From assembly GCF_022647665.1 (NCBI RefSeq), contig NZ_CP071872.1, forward strand, positions 4,340,001-4,404,000: 64,000 nucleotides of DNA, written 5' to 3'. Source of the stretch: Streptomyces formicae (lineage in GTDB: Bacteria > Actinomycetota > Actinomycetes > Streptomycetales > Streptomycetaceae). The notes under the pieces were generated by a model. The model saw only the letters and a program-made list of their open reading frames with translations. It did not search any database and was not told where the DNA came from. Positions within the stretch are counted from its first letter, which is position 1. Each line of letters opens with the position of its first letter. Positions 26,672 through 35,378 of the stretch are shown here, piece by piece. The translations under genes were made by a program, and so were the position numbers.

Positions 26672-27489
26672 GGCTTCTGGAAGCCCGCGTCCTGGAGGAT
26701 CTTCTGCGCCTCGGGACCGGCCAGCCAGGCCACGAACGCCGCGGCCGCCTCCGCGTTCCCGGACTGCTTCAGGGTGGCCGCCGGGTACTGGGCGACGGCG
26801 TTCTGCGCGTCGGGGATCTCGACCGCGTCGACCTTGTCCGCAGCGGCCGCGGCGTCCGTCCGGTAGACGAGGCCGGCATCGGCCTCGCCCAGCTCGACCT
26901 TGCTGAGCACGGCGCGGACGCTGGGCTCCTGGGAGACCGGCCGCACCACGATGTGCTGCGCGTCGAGGATCTGCTTGCTGTAGCGGCCGACGGGCACCTC
27001 GGGCGCCGCGAGCACGACCTTCAGGCCACTGTCCGCGAGGTCCTTCAACTCGTCGACGTTCTTCGGGTTTCCCTCGCCCGTGGCGATGACGAGCCGGTTC
27101 CTGGCGATGACCGCCGGGGTGCCCGTGTCGTCCTTCAGCCCGTCCATCGTCCTGGTGTCGGCGGTGACCAGCGCGTCGGCGGGGGCGCCCTGCCTCACCT
27201 GGGCGGCCAGTTCCTGCGACCCGGCGAAGGAGAAGGTGATCCTCGTGCCGGGGTGGGACTTCTCGTACGCCGTGCCCGCTGTCCTGAAGACGTCGGTCAG
27301 GGACGCGGCGGCGAGCACCGTGAGGCGGGCGGCAGGGGCGCCGGAGCCCTTCACCGCCTCGTCGCCGGTGGCGTCGTCGCTGCCGCAGGCGGCGAGCGGG
27401 ACGAGCAGTGCGGCCGTGAGGACGGCGGCGGCGTGGCGCCGGGTGATGCGGAGAGTTGTGACACGGAGAGTTGTGACGCTGCGGGACAT
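26668..27489 (-). CDS. modA: Molybdate-binding lipoprotein ModA
   Basis: A 273-residue periplasmic-type binding protein, here lipid anchored: basic start, hydrophobic [13 protein letters not shown] and lipobox LAAC. ModA features are [41 protein letters not shown], and [11 protein letters not shown] near the C-terminus. The N-terminus carries a duplicated VTTLR. It binds molybdate or tungstate outside the membrane and passes it to ModBC, whose gene overlaps by 4 nt. The HTH-TOBE regulator gene lies 91 bp upstream in the same direction. Confidence 0.95.
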   Translation of the reverse strand: MSRSVTTLRVTTLRITRRHAAAVLTAALLVPLAACGSDDATGDEAVKGSGAPAARLTVLAAASLTDVFRTAGTAYEKSHPGTRITFSFAGSQELAAQVRQGAPADALVTADTRTMDGLKDDTGTPAVIARNRLVIATGEGNPKNVDELKDLADSGLKVVLAAPEVPVGRYSKQILDAQHIVVRPVSQEPSVRAVLSKVELGEADAGLVYRTDAAAAADKVDAVEIPDAQNAVAQYPAATLKQSGNAEAAAAFVAWLAGPEAQKILQDAGFQKP

Positions 27490-27580
27490 CAGAGGTGAGC
27501 TCCTTGCGACTGCGGCCGGCGGATGCCGCCCGAGCGGGTGGTGAGAGCTGCGCCGGTGACGGACGACGCCGCGTGATCGG

Positions 27581-27976
27581 TCAGTTGCGGTCGATGTGCA
27601 CGTTGGTCGACTTCACGCGGGCGGTGGCCTGCATACCGACCTCCAGCCCGAGCTCCTCCACGGCCTCCCGGGTCAGCAGCGACACGAGCCGGTGCGGACC
27701 GGCCTGGATCTCGACCTGGGCGGCGACGTCGCCGAGCTTGACCGCCGTGACGATGCCGGGAAAGGCGTTGCGGGCCGACGTGTACGAGGTCTCCTCCTCG
27801 CCCGTGCCGGCCTGGGCGACTTCGACGGAGAAGGCGGCCAGGTCGCGGCCGTCGATGAGGCGGCGGCCGGTCTCGTCGCGATGGGTCGCGACCCGGCCGG
27901 CGTCCGCCCAGCGGCGGGCGGTGTCCGGGCTGACGCCCAGCAGGCGCGCCGCCTGTCCGATGGTGTAGGACTGCAT
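27581..27976 (-). CDS. Molybdate-responsive HTH-TOBE regulator (ModE-like)
   Basis: A 131-residue two-domain protein. An excisionase/MerR-like HTH occupies residues 1-55 ([25 protein letters not shown]) and a Mop/TOBE domain residues 65-131 ([35 protein letters not shown]). This is the actinobacterial replacement for ModE: oxyanion binding to the TOBE domain should control DNA binding. ATG 27976 has no SD and lies 7 nt after a TAGCGT box, so the transcript may be leaderless. It is the first gene of the leftward mod unit and divergent from the molbindin gene. Confidence 0.9.
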   Translation of the reverse strand: MQSYTIGQAARLLGVSPDTARRWADAGRVATHRDETGRRLIDGRDLAAFSVEVAQAGTGEEETSYTSARNAFPGIVTAVKLGDVAAQVEIQAGPHRLVSLLTREAVEELGLEVGMQATARVKSTNVHIDRN

Positions 27977-27983
27977 ACGCCAC

Positions 27984-28013
27984 ACGCTAGAGCGATATGG
28001 CTTGCATATACAA
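27984..28013 (-). promoter_or_regulatory. Promoter and operator of the molybdate regulator
   Basis: On the minus strand TTGTAT (28013-28008) and TAGCGT (27989-27984) are spaced by 18 nt, and the start codon follows after 7 nt. A perfect inverted repeat ATATG-N5-CATAT (27995-28009) sits in the spacer, where a repressor would block polymerase. It also faces the divergent molbindin gene. Confidence 0.6.
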
Positions 28014-28144
28014 CCCTCAGGGTGATCCTCCATGGCAAGTGCGAGGGAGCAGGAGGAAGGTACGAAGCGGGCGCCGCGCGTACGTGGTGCGTACCGGCGC
28101 GGATGCGGAGGGTGTGCTTACAGTGCTGGGGCAACCACCGGCGA

Positions 28145-28158
28145 GGAACCGAAGTTCC
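28145..28158 (+). promoter_or_regulatory. Small hairpin upstream of the molbindin gene
   Basis: GGAAC and GTTCC enclose a CGAA tetraloop 24 nt before the molbindin start. It could be an operator half or an RNA hairpin; nothing further supports a role. Confidence 0.3.
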
Positions 28159-28181
28159 GTTCGACGATCAAGGCGCATCCC

Positions 28182-28601
28182 ATGAGTCTCAGCATCCGCA
28201 ACCAGCTCCGCGGCACCGTCACCTCCGTCACCTCGGGCGAGGCCATGGCCACGGTGCGGGTCCATCTCGAGGGCGGCCAGGACATCACCGCGGCCGTCAC
28301 GGCGGATTCCGTCAAGGAGCTGGGCATCGCCGAGGGCTCCGCCGTCCGTGCCCTGGTCAAGTCGACCGAGGTGGCGCTGGCCACCGGGCCGGTCGAAGGC
28401 GTGAGCATCCGCAACCAGATCCCCGGCAAGATCATGACCATCGCCATGGGCGTGGCCATGGCGAGCCTCAAGCTCGAGGTGGAGGGCGGCGAGCTGACGG
28501 CCGCGATCACCAAGGAGGCCGTCGACGAGTTGGGGCTCTTCGTCGGCTCCTCCGTGATCGCCCTGATCAAGTCCACGGAAATCGCGCTCGCGACCGTCTG
28601 A
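28182..28601 (+). CDS. Di-Mop molbindin (molybdate-binding protein)
   Basis: A 139-residue protein made of two Mop/TOBE domains in tandem. Both begin with SIRNQ(L/I) and run through (R)GTVTSVTSGEAMATVRV / GKIMTIAMGVAMASLKLEV to LVKSTEVALAT / LIKSTEIALAT. Such molbindins assemble into cages that store molybdate or tungstate in the cytoplasm. ATG 28182 starts exactly at the first domain; the longer open frame upstream is non-coding in appearance. With ModABC and the HTH-TOBE regulator it completes uptake, sensing and storage in one locus. Confidence 0.92.
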   Translation: MSLSIRNQLRGTVTSVTSGEAMATVRVHLEGGQDITAAVTADSVKELGIAEGSAVRALVKSTEVALATGPVEGVSIRNQIPGKIMTIAMGVAMASLKLEVEGGELTAAITKEAVDELGLFVGSSVIALIKSTEIALATV

Positions 28602-28934
28602 TCGGCGGCCCTTCCCGAACCACGCAGCGTCCGTGCCGGGCCCGGGAAGCCGGGGCGGGGGCCCCGGCGCCGGTTACCCGAAGCGCGCGGCGAATCGGCG
28701 CTGCCACGGCGTCTCGACCGCCCGCGGCCCATGGTGCTCGCGGACGTAGGCGACCGCCTCAGCGCCCGGCACCCCGTCCAGCACCGCCAGACACGCCAGG
28801 GCCGTGCCGGTGCGCCCGTACCCCCCGCCGCACGCGATCTCGACGCGCTCCGTCGCGACCCTCTCCCACGCCTCGCGCAGCGCGGCGCCCGCGGCCGTGC
28901 GGTCGGACGGGAGCCGGAAGTCGGGCCGGCGCAG

Positions 28935-28973
28935 CATGGGGGTACCTTCCGTGCCGAAGGGCTACGGGGGAGG
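28935..28973. repeat. 39-bp short interspersed repeat
   Basis: GGGGGTACCTTCCGTG, then CCGAAGGGCTACGGGGGAG: the same unit occurs as GGGGGCACCTCCCGTGCCC with the same second half at 29124-29159, and as related palindromes at 29160-29193 and 41634-41671. Outer G-runs and inner C-runs make it weakly palindromic. Here it interrupts the phosphatase gene. Confidence 0.8.
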
Positions 28974-28998
28974 GACTCCCACGCGACGGCGGGCGGCC

Positions 28999-29236
28999 AG
29001 GCAGTGTCTGACGAATGGCGCCGTCCGCCCGCAGGGCGGGGCGCGCGGCGTCCGGTGCGTGCCCTCGCAAGGCGGAGGATCATCCGTGTACTGGACGTAC
29101 TCGGATGACGCCGACAACGCAGCGTGGGGGCACCTCCCGTGCCCGAAGGGCTACGGGGGTGGGGGCACCTCCCAGGCGCAAGCTCTGGGGGAGTGCCGGG
29201 CGTCGCGCGCCAGGCGGGATGTGTCAGACACCGCCT
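28999..29236. mobile_element. MITE-like element inside the tyrosine phosphatase gene
   Basis: The 238-bp element has 14-bp terminal inverted repeats with one mismatch (AGGCAGTGTCTGAC at 28999-29012; GTCAGACACCGCCT at 29223-29236). It holds no coding region and contains two copies of the short G/C repeat (29124-29193). It is flanked by CCAG (28997-29000) and CTAG (29235-29238), consistent with a 4-bp CTRG target duplication. The host gene is readable on both sides, which fixes the borders. Confidence 0.85.
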
Positions 29237-29433
29237 AGGGCCCCAGCAGGGACACGGCGAAGTCGGGCGCCGGGCCCGCCGGGAGCGGCCGCCGCAGGCC
29301 CCGGCCGCGCACCAGCCGCCCCGAGGGCAGCCGCATGACCCCGGGCGCCGGTTCCTGCCACGTGGCGTTCACGGCGCCGGCGTAGCCGTGGGCGCTCTTG
29401 TCCCCGCGACGGACAGCCCGGACAGTACCGTGC

Positions 29434-30705
29434 ATGGCGATCGTTGTGCTGCTGGGAACACTGGACACCAAGGGCGAGGAGTACGGCTGGCTGCGGGATC
29501 GGCTGCTGCGGCGCGGAGTCGACGTCCTCGTGGTCGACACCGGAGTGATCGGCGAGCCCCGGATATCCGCCGATGTCCCGCGCGCAGACGTGGCCCGCGC
29601 GGCGGGCGTCGAGCTGGCGCGGTTACGGGCCGAGGGAGACCGCGGCGCTGCCGTGACCGCGATGGCGCGCGGAGCCACGGAGACCCTGCTGCGGCTCCTC
29701 GGGGAGGGGCGGCTGCACGGGGTGCTGGCCATCGGCGGCAGCGGCGGGACGTCCATCGCCACCCGGGCGATGCGGGCGCTGCCGCTCGGCGTGCCCAAGC
29801 TGATGGTGTCGTCGATGGCTTCGGGCGATGTCGCGCCGTACGTCGGGTCCGCCGACATCACGATGATGTACAGCGTCGTCGACATCGCCGGGATCAACAC
29901 CGTCTCGGCTCCGATCCTGGCCAACGCCGCCGACGCCGCGGCCGGGATGGCGCAGGGCTACGCCGCCGCGGCCCGTGCGCTGCGCCCGGCCGACCTCGGG
30001 GCGGGCGGCAGGCCGCTGGTCGCGGCGAGCATGGCGGGCGTGACGACGCCGGGGGTCGACGCCGCCCGGGAGCGGCTGACCGAGCTGGGCTACGAGGTGC
30101 TGGTCTTCCACACCAGCGGCGCCGGCGGGCGCACGCTCGAATCGCTGGCCGGGCAGGGGCTCTTCGCGGGCGTGCTCGACCTGACTCTGAGCGAGCTCGC
30201 CGACGACCTGGTCGGCGGCATCCTCTCCGCGGGCCCGGACCGGCTCACGGCAGCCGCGCGCCACGGGGTGCCGCAGGTGGTGAGCCTGGGTGCGCTGGAC
30301 ATGGTGAAGTTCGGCCCCCTCGACACCCTGCCGCCGCAGCATCTGCGGGACCGCCATGTCCGCGTCCACAATCCGTCGATCACCGTCATCCGCACGACGG
30401 AGCCGGAGTGCGCCGAGCTCGGCCGGCGCGTGGCCGCCAAGCTCCGCGACGCCACCGGCCCGACGGCGGTGTGCATCCCGCTGCGGGGCCTGTCGACGCT
30501 GGGCGCCCCGGACGGCCCGTACCACGATCCGGCCGCCGACGAGGCGCTGTTCGCCGCGTTGCGGGACGGGCTGCGGGGCAGCGCAGTCGACGTGCGGGAG
30601 GTCGGGACGCACATCAACGACCCCTCGTTCGGCCGCGCGGCCGCGGATCTGCTCCACGGCCTGATCGGTGCGGCGGGGGGCGCACCGGCGGCCGCCTGCG
30701 CATGA
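29434..30705 (+). CDS. Tm-1-like ATP-binding protein (UPF0261)
   Basis: A 423-residue protein of the UPF0261/Tm-1 family: VVLLGTLDTKGEEYGWLRDRL at the N-terminus, VLAIGGSGGTSIATRAM, LMVSSMASGDVAPYVGSADI, AASMAGVTTPGVDAARERL, FHTSGAGGRTLE and THINDPSF at the end. The plant homologue Tm-1 blocks tobamovirus replication; the bacterial role is unknown. It is usually next to a phosphoenolpyruvate-hydrolase-like TIM-barrel gene, which is absent here. Codon 64 is TTA (29623-29625), the only in-frame TTA I found in the window, so translation may depend on the bldA tRNA. Start ATG 29434 begins at the conserved first strand. Confidence 0.9.
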   Translation: MAIVVLLGTLDTKGEEYGWLRDRLLRRGVDVLVVDTGVIGEPRISADVPRADVARAAGVELARLRAEGDRGAAVTAMARGATETLLRLLGEGRLHGVLAIGGSGGTSIATRAMRALPLGVPKLMVSSMASGDVAPYVGSADITMMYSVVDIAGINTVSAPILANAADAAAGMAQGYAAAARALRPADLGAGGRPLVAASMAGVTTPGVDAARERLTELGYEVLVFHTSGAGGRTLESLAGQGLFAGVLDLTLSELADDLVGGILSAGPDRLTAAARHGVPQVVSLGALDMVKFGPLDTLPPQHLRDRHVRVHNPSITVIRTTEPECAELGRRVAAKLRDATGPTAVCIPLRGLSTLGAPDGPYHDPAADEALFAALRDGLRGSAVDVREVGTHINDPSFGRAAADLLHGLIGAAGGAPAAACA

Positions 30706-30940
30706 GGCCGCGGCCCGGCGGCGACCAGGAACGGATCCCGGCGGCGACCAGGACGCGGGCCGTACCCCACCGCCGTCCTACGGCGTCCTACGGCGTCTTC
30801 CAGCGGCCCGCGCGGAGCGGCCGGGCGGGCCGGTGCCCCGCCCTGGCCCGGTGCCGTAAGACCCGCCCAGGTGCCCGTCCGTCCCGTACCTCCCCACCGG
30901 GGAGTTTCGTCCCGTATGGCCCCACCGGGCACTGCGGTGC

Positions 30941-30953
30941 TAGAAAGAACACC
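30941..30953 (+). promoter_or_regulatory. Candidate leaderless promoter of the second SpoIIE/HATPase gene
   Basis: TAGAAA (30941-30946) precedes the GTG at 30954 by 7 nt and no SD exists. The block GTGCTAGAA matches GTGTTAGAA in front of the paralogue at 13063. Confidence 0.5.
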
Positions 30954-33698
30954 GTGATCAGGCGCTTCGACCGATTGCGGGGCGTGTCCTTTCGGCGACT
31001 GATCGGCAAGCGCCCCAGGAGCGTCGCCGGGCAGGTTTTCGTCCTCCAGGCGGCGGTCGTGGTGCTGCTCGTGCTCGGGGCGATCCTCGCCCTGGTACTG
31101 CAGACCCGGCACGACACCGACCGTGCGGCCCGCAACCGCTCGGTCGCCGTCGCGGAAACGTTTGCGCACTCCCCGGGGCTCCTCGCCACGCTGCGCCTGC
31201 CCGATCCCAGCCGGGTGCTCCAGCCGATCACCGAGGAGACCCGCAAGAGCGCGGGCGTGGACTTCATCGTGGTGATGGACACCAAGGGGATCCGCTACAC
31301 GCATCCGCAGCCGGACCGGATCGGGAAACGCTTCGTCGGGACCATAGAGCCGTCCCTCGCGGGCAAGGTGCACGTGGAGAGCGTCCAGGGCCCGCTCGGC
31401 CACGAAGTCCAGGCGGTGGTCCCGGTGACCGCGCGGGACGGCAAGGTGGTCGCCCTGGTCTCCGCGGGCCTCACCGTGCAGCACGTGACGGGCACCGTGA
31501 ACCGGCAGTTGCCGGTGATCCTCGGCGCCGGCGCGGCGGGGCTGGCGCTCGCCACGGCCGGCACCGCGCTGGTCACCCGACGGCTGAGACGCCAGACGCA
31601 CGGTCTCGGCCCGGCCGAGATGACCCGCATGTACGAACACCACGACGCCGTTCTGCACGCCGTGCGGGAGGGAGTCGTCATCGTCAGCGGCGATGGCCGG
31701 CTGATGCTGGCGAACGACGAGGCCAGACGCCTGCTGATGCTGGGTCCCGACGGGGAGGGCCGGCCCGTGTCGGAGCTGCCGGGCCTGTCGCCCACCACCG
31801 CCGCGCTGCTGTCCTCGGGCCGCGAGGCGACCGACGAGATCCACATCGCAGGAGAACGGCTGCTGGTGGTGAACCAGCGGCCCACCGACGGCCCCGGCGG
31901 CACCATGGGCACGGTCGCGACCGTGCGCGACTCCACGGAGCTCCAGGCGCTGACCGGACGGGCGGAGGTGGCCCGCACCCGGCTCCAGCTGCTGTACGAC
32001 GCCGGGGTCGGCATCGGCACCACGCTCGACGTCGCCCGCACGGCCCAGGAGCTCGCCGACGTCGCCGTACCGCGCTTCGCGGACTTCGCGACGGTCGACC
32101 TCGCCGACCCGGTCCTGAACGGCGACGAGCCGAACGGCTCCGGCTCCGACATGCGCCGCACGGCCGTGAGCGGCATCCGTGACGACCACCCGCTCTACGA
32201 GCGCGGCAGGCTGATCGACTTCCTGCCGTCGACCCCGCAGGCCCGCGGACTGGGCACCGGGCGGGCGGAGCTGGTGAAGGACCTCTCCGCCGCGCCGGGC
32301 TGGCAGGCGCAGGACCCGAAGCGGACACGGGCGATCGTCGAGTACGGCATCCACTCGCTGATCACCGTCCCGTTGCAGGCCAGGGGTGTCGTCCTGGGCC
32401 TGGCGAACTTCTGGCGCTCGGAGAAGCCCGGGCCGTTCGAGGAGGAGGACGTCTCCCTCGCCGAGGAGCTGGTCGCGCGCGCCGCCGTCTCCGTCGACAA
32501 CGCCCGCCGCTACACCCGTGAGCACGCCCTGGCCGTGACGCTCCAGCGCAGCCTGCTGCCGCGCGCCCTGCCCGAGCAGAGCGCGGTCGAGGTGGCGCAC
32601 CGCTATCTACCCGCGCAGTCGGGGGTCGGCGGCGACTGGTTCGACGTGATCCCGCTGCCCGGCAGCCGGGTGGCGCTGGTGGTCGGCGACGTCGTCGGAC
32701 ACGGTCTGCACGCGGCCGCGACGATGGGCCGGCTGCGCACCGCGGTGCACAACTTCTCCACCCTCGACCTGCCGCCCGACGAGCTGCTCGGCCATCTCGA
32801 CGACCTGGTGGGGCGGATCGACCAGGACGAGCCGGGCGGCGACGGCGGTCCCGACGGCGGCCCCTCCATGACGGGTGCCACCTGTCTGTACGCGGTCTAC
32901 GACCCCGTCTCGCGCAGATGCGCGATGGCCAGGGCGGGGCATCCGCTGCCCGCGCTGGTCCATCCGGACGGCACGGTCGAGTTCCCGGAGCTGCCGGCCG
33001 GACCGCCGCTGGGTCTCGGCGGCATGCCGTTCGAGACGGCCGAGCTGGAGCTCGCCGAGGGCAGCCGGCTCGTCTTCTACACGGACGGCCTGATCGAGGA
33101 CCGCCACCGGGACATCGACGTGGGGATCGAGCTGCTGCGCGAGGCGCTCGCCCACGCCGACCGGACTCCGGAGGAGACCTGCGAGGACGTGATGAGCGCC
33201 CTCCTGCCCGCCCGTCCGAAGGACGACGTGGCCCTGCTCATCGCCCGCAGCCGGGTCCTCGGCGCCGACCGGGTGGCGGACTGGGAGGTGCCGCCCGATC
33301 CCAGCGCGGTCGCCGGCATGCGAGCGAAGGCGGTCGCGACACTGGAGGGCTGGGGCCTGTCCGAACTGTCCTTCGCCATCGAACTGATCCTCAGCGAACT
33401 CCTCACCAACGCCATCCGCTACGGATCGGCGCCGATCCGGGTGCGGCTGCTCCACGACCAGACGGTGACCTGCGAGGTGGCCGACGGCAGCAGCACCTCG
33501 CCGCATCTGCGGTACGCGGCGACGACGGACGAGGGCGGCCGCGGGCTGTTCCTGGTGGCCCAGATGGCCGAGCGCTGGGGCACGCGGTACACAGCGGAGG
33601 GGAAGATCATCTGGGCCGAACTGCCGCCGCAGGGCGCCGAGCCGCACCCGGAGGCCGCCGCGGCGATGTTCGGCTTCACGGACGAAGACCTGCTCTGA
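30954..33698 (+). CDS. Membrane sensor SpoIIE phosphatase with PAS, GAF and HATPase domains (paralogue)
   Basis: A 914-residue protein with the same architecture and strong similarity to that of 13063-15846: TM1 ([23 protein letters not shown]), external cache sensor ([26 protein letters not shown]), TM2, PAS ([19 protein letters not shown]), GAF ([19 protein letters not shown]), SpoIIE phosphatase with intact motifs ([35 protein letters not shown]) and HATPase ([18 protein letters not shown]). The sensor domains differ most, so the pair probably respond to different ligands but act on related anti-sigma/antagonist partners. The GTG start was chosen by alignment with the paralogue. Confidence 0.93.
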   Translation: MIRRFDRLRGVSFRRLIGKRPRSVAGQVFVLQAAVVVLLVLGAILALVLQTRHDTDRAARNRSVAVAETFAHSPGLLATLRLPDPSRVLQPITEETRKSAGVDFIVVMDTKGIRYTHPQPDRIGKRFVGTIEPSLAGKVHVESVQGPLGHEVQAVVPVTARDGKVVALVSAGLTVQHVTGTVNRQLPVILGAGAAGLALATAGTALVTRRLRRQTHGLGPAEMTRMYEHHDAVLHAVREGVVIVSGDGRLMLANDEARRLLMLGPDGEGRPVSELPGLSPTTAALLSSGREATDEIHIAGERLLVVNQRPTDGPGGTMGTVATVRDSTELQALTGRAEVARTRLQLLYDAGVGIGTTLDVARTAQELADVAVPRFADFATVDLADPVLNGDEPNGSGSDMRRTAVSGIRDDHPLYERGRLIDFLPSTPQARGLGTGRAELVKDLSAAPGWQAQDPKRTRAIVEYGIHSLITVPLQARGVVLGLANFWRSEKPGPFEEEDVSLAEELVARAAVSVDNARRYTREHALAVTLQRSLLPRALPEQSAVEVAHRYLPAQSGVGGDWFDVIPLPGSRVALVVGDVVGHGLHAAATMGRLRTAVHNFSTLDLPPDELLGHLDDLVGRIDQDEPGGDGGPDGGPSMTGATCLYAVYDPVSRRCAMARAGHPLPALVHPDGTVEFPELPAGPPLGLGGMPFETAELELAEGSRLVFYTDGLIEDRHRDIDVGIELLREALAHADRTPEETCEDVMSALLPARPKDDVALLIARSRVLGADRVADWEVPPDPSAVAGMRAKAVATLEGWGLSELSFAIELILSELLTNAIRYGSAPIRVRLLHDQTVTCEVADGSSTSPHLRYAATTDEGGRGLFLVAQMAERWGTRYTAEGKIIWAELPPQGAEPHPEAAAAMFGFTDEDLL

Positions 33699-33718
33699 CA
33701 CGGCCCCCGCGCGGCAAG

Positions 33719-33750
33719 GGTGGACGGGTCCGGTGCCGGACCCGTCCACC
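33719..33750 (+). terminator. Strong 15-bp hairpin after the SpoIIE/HATPase gene
   Basis: GGTGGACGGGTCCGG (33719-33733) and its exact complement (33736-33750) flank a 2-nt loop 21 bp after the stop codon. There is no T-run, as usual for streptomycete terminators. The rest of the gap to 33942 holds only a repeated CCGAGGCCACCAC. Confidence 0.8.
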
Positions 33751-33942
33751 AGCGGTCACCGCTGCGGCTCGGGCGGTACGTGGAACGCCGTCGTCGCCTG
33801 CACGGCCGAGGCCACCACGTACTGCCGAGGCCACCACATCGTCCGCCGCACCCGAGGCGCGGAAGGGGGGCGAGGGCGGGCGACACACTCGTGCGGAGTA
33901 GGTTTCACGGCCGATCCCGGCTCCGCGCGGTCCACTGGAGAC

Positions 33943-34932
33943 ATGCCAGAGGTCGGGATCTCCGTCGTCGTACCGTGCTTCAACGAGAGCGAGGTGCTCG
34001 GCTCCTTCCACACCGCGCTGATGGCTGCGCTCGAGCCGACCGGCGAGCACTTCGAGATCTGCTACGTCGACGACGGCAGCGGCGACGGGACCGTCGAGCG
34101 GCTGCGTGAGCTGGCGGCGTGCGCTCCCGAGGTGCGCTACACCTCCTTCAGCCGGAACTTCGGCAAGGAGGCGGCCATGCTCGCCGGGATGCGGATGTCC
34201 CGGGGCGCCGCGGTCGTCCTCATGGACGCCGATCTCCAGCATCCGCCCGAACTGCTGCCCCGCATGCTGGAGCTGCACCGGCACGGCTACGACCAGGTCG
34301 TGGCCCGGCGCGACCGCACCGGCGAAGGCACCCTCCGTACCGCCGCCAGCAGGGCGTACTACCGCCTGGTGCGCCACTTCATGGACGTCGAGATCGCCGA
34401 CGGGGCAGGCGACTTCCGCCTGCTGTCGCGCCGGGCCGTGAACGCCGTGCTGTCCCTCCCGGAGAGCAACCGCTTCTCCAAGGGGCTGTTCTCCTGGGTC
34501 GGCTTCGACACGGTCGGCTTCACCTACCGCGGCGTCCCGCGCGCCGCCGGGCGCTCCAAATGGGGCGGCCGGCGGCTGATCGAGTACGGCATCGACGGGC
34601 TGCTCTCCTTCAACAGCCGTCCGCTGCGGCTCGCCGTCCACGCCGGGCTCTGGCTCTTCCTGTCCGCCCTGGGCTATGCGCTGTGGATCGTCGCCAACGT
34701 CGCGCTCAACGGCGTCGAGACACCCGGCTACGCAACCCTCATCACGGCCGTCGTCGCGCTCAGCGGAGTGCAGCTCGCCACGCTCGGCGTCATCGGGGAG
34801 TACGTGGGACGGATCTACCACGAGGCGAAGCGGCGGCCGCACTACGTGGTGCGCGAGACGGACGAGCGGGGCCCGCACCTCACCCCGGGACGGCCGCCGG
34901 CGGCCGCGGGCCGTGCCCGCCCCGAGCCATGA
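33943..34932 (+). CDS. Polyprenyl-phosphate glycosyltransferase, family GT2 (GtrB/DPM1-like)
   Basis: A 329-residue GT2 enzyme with C-terminal membrane helices. [14 protein letters not shown] and [10 protein letters not shown] bind the nucleotide sugar; [16 protein letters not shown] carries the [25 protein letters not shown] and [16 protein letters not shown] are typical of GtrB and of dolichol-P-mannose synthases. Two transmembrane segments follow (about 235-310). It should load a sugar on undecaprenyl phosphate at the inner membrane face. Its gene overlaps gtrA by 4 nt, and the convergent DUF6056 protein may complete the system. An SD (GGAG) is unusually close to the ATG. Confidence 0.9.
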   Translation: MPEVGISVVVPCFNESEVLGSFHTALMAALEPTGEHFEICYVDDGSGDGTVERLRELAACAPEVRYTSFSRNFGKEAAMLAGMRMSRGAAVVLMDADLQHPPELLPRMLELHRHGYDQVVARRDRTGEGTLRTAASRAYYRLVRHFMDVEIADGAGDFRLLSRRAVNAVLSLPESNRFSKGLFSWVGFDTVGFTYRGVPRAAGRSKWGGRRLIEYGIDGLLSFNSRPLRLAVHAGLWLFLSALGYALWIVANVALNGVETPGYATLITAVVALSGVQLATLGVIGEYVGRIYHEAKRRPHYVVRETDERGPHLTPGRPPAAAGRARPEP

Positions 34933-35378
34933 GGCCGCCGCGAGCCGTCAGGCCGGGCCCGGCCGGGCCCGGCGCCTCGGGCCTGCGGCAGTTCGCCCTC
35001 TTCGCCGTGATCGGGGTCGTCAACACGGGCGTGTACTACGCCGTGTACGCCGTGCTGAACATCTGGCTGCCCTATCTCGCCGCCCACGCGGGCGGGTACG
35101 CGGTGGGCGTCACCGGCTCGTTCCTGCTCAACTCGGCCATCACGCTCCGGACGAGGCCGACCTGGCGCGGCTTCGTCCGCTATCCCCTGTCGGGAGTGGT
35201 CAGCCTCGTGTGCAGCGGGCTGCTCCTCCATCTCGCCGTCACCCGGCTGCGGATGGACGAGCACCTCGCCGCGATCGCGGCCGGTGCGCTCGTCACGCCG
35301 CTGTCGTTCCTGCTCGCCCGATGGGCCATCACCTCCGGGGCGCGGGACCCCGTCACGGAAGGCGCGTCGAGTAGGTGA
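34929..35378 (+). CDS. GtrA-family membrane protein (putative lipid-linked sugar flippase)
   Basis: A 149-residue protein with four membrane helices: [71 protein letters not shown] and [22 protein letters not shown], the GtrA signature. Members are thought to flip undecaprenyl-phosphate sugars made by the adjacent GT2. ATGA overlap with the GT2 gene indicates coupled synthesis. Its last 26 bp overlap the 3' end of the convergent DUF6056 gene. Confidence 0.9.
   Translation: MRPPRAVRPGPAGPGASGLRQFALFAVIGVVNTGVYYAVYAVLNIWLPYLAAHAGGYAVGVTGSFLLNSAITLRTRPTWRGFVRYPLSGVVSLVCSGLLLHLAVTRLRMDEHLAAIAAGALVTPLSFLLARWAITSGARDPVTEGASSR

Larger units (their letters stand above)
28674..29372 (-). pseudogene. 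Protein tyrosine phosphatase gene interrupted by two repeats
   Basis: The N-terminal part (GTG 29372; NATWQEPAPGVMRLPSGRLVRGRGLRRPLP) is cut at 29237 by a TAG inside the end of a 238-bp element (28999-29236). Past the element the same frame resumes as WPPAVAWES (about 28974-28998), is cut again by a 39-bp short repeat (28935-28973), then continues as LRRPDFRLPSD to the active-site loop EIACGGGYGRTGTALA and ends at 28674. Removing both repeats gives a continuous protein of about 140 residues with a CX5R(T/S)-type phosphatase loop. The 87-residue ORF from ATG 28937 is only a remnant whose start codon is supplied by the repeat. Confidence 0.85.

Noticed and set aside
28935-29240. Possible CRISPR-like array in the repeat-rich stretch.
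   Set aside because: Repeats are few, unequal and without regular spacers; no cas genes are present. Interspersed repeats and inverted ends explain it.
29124-30953. The open frame from 29124 could make the second SpoIIE protein 1524 residues long.
   Set aside because: The first 610 residues are Arg/Ala/Gly-rich shadow sequence antisense or out of frame to the Tm-1-like gene; the paralogue at 13063 aligns only from GTG 30954.
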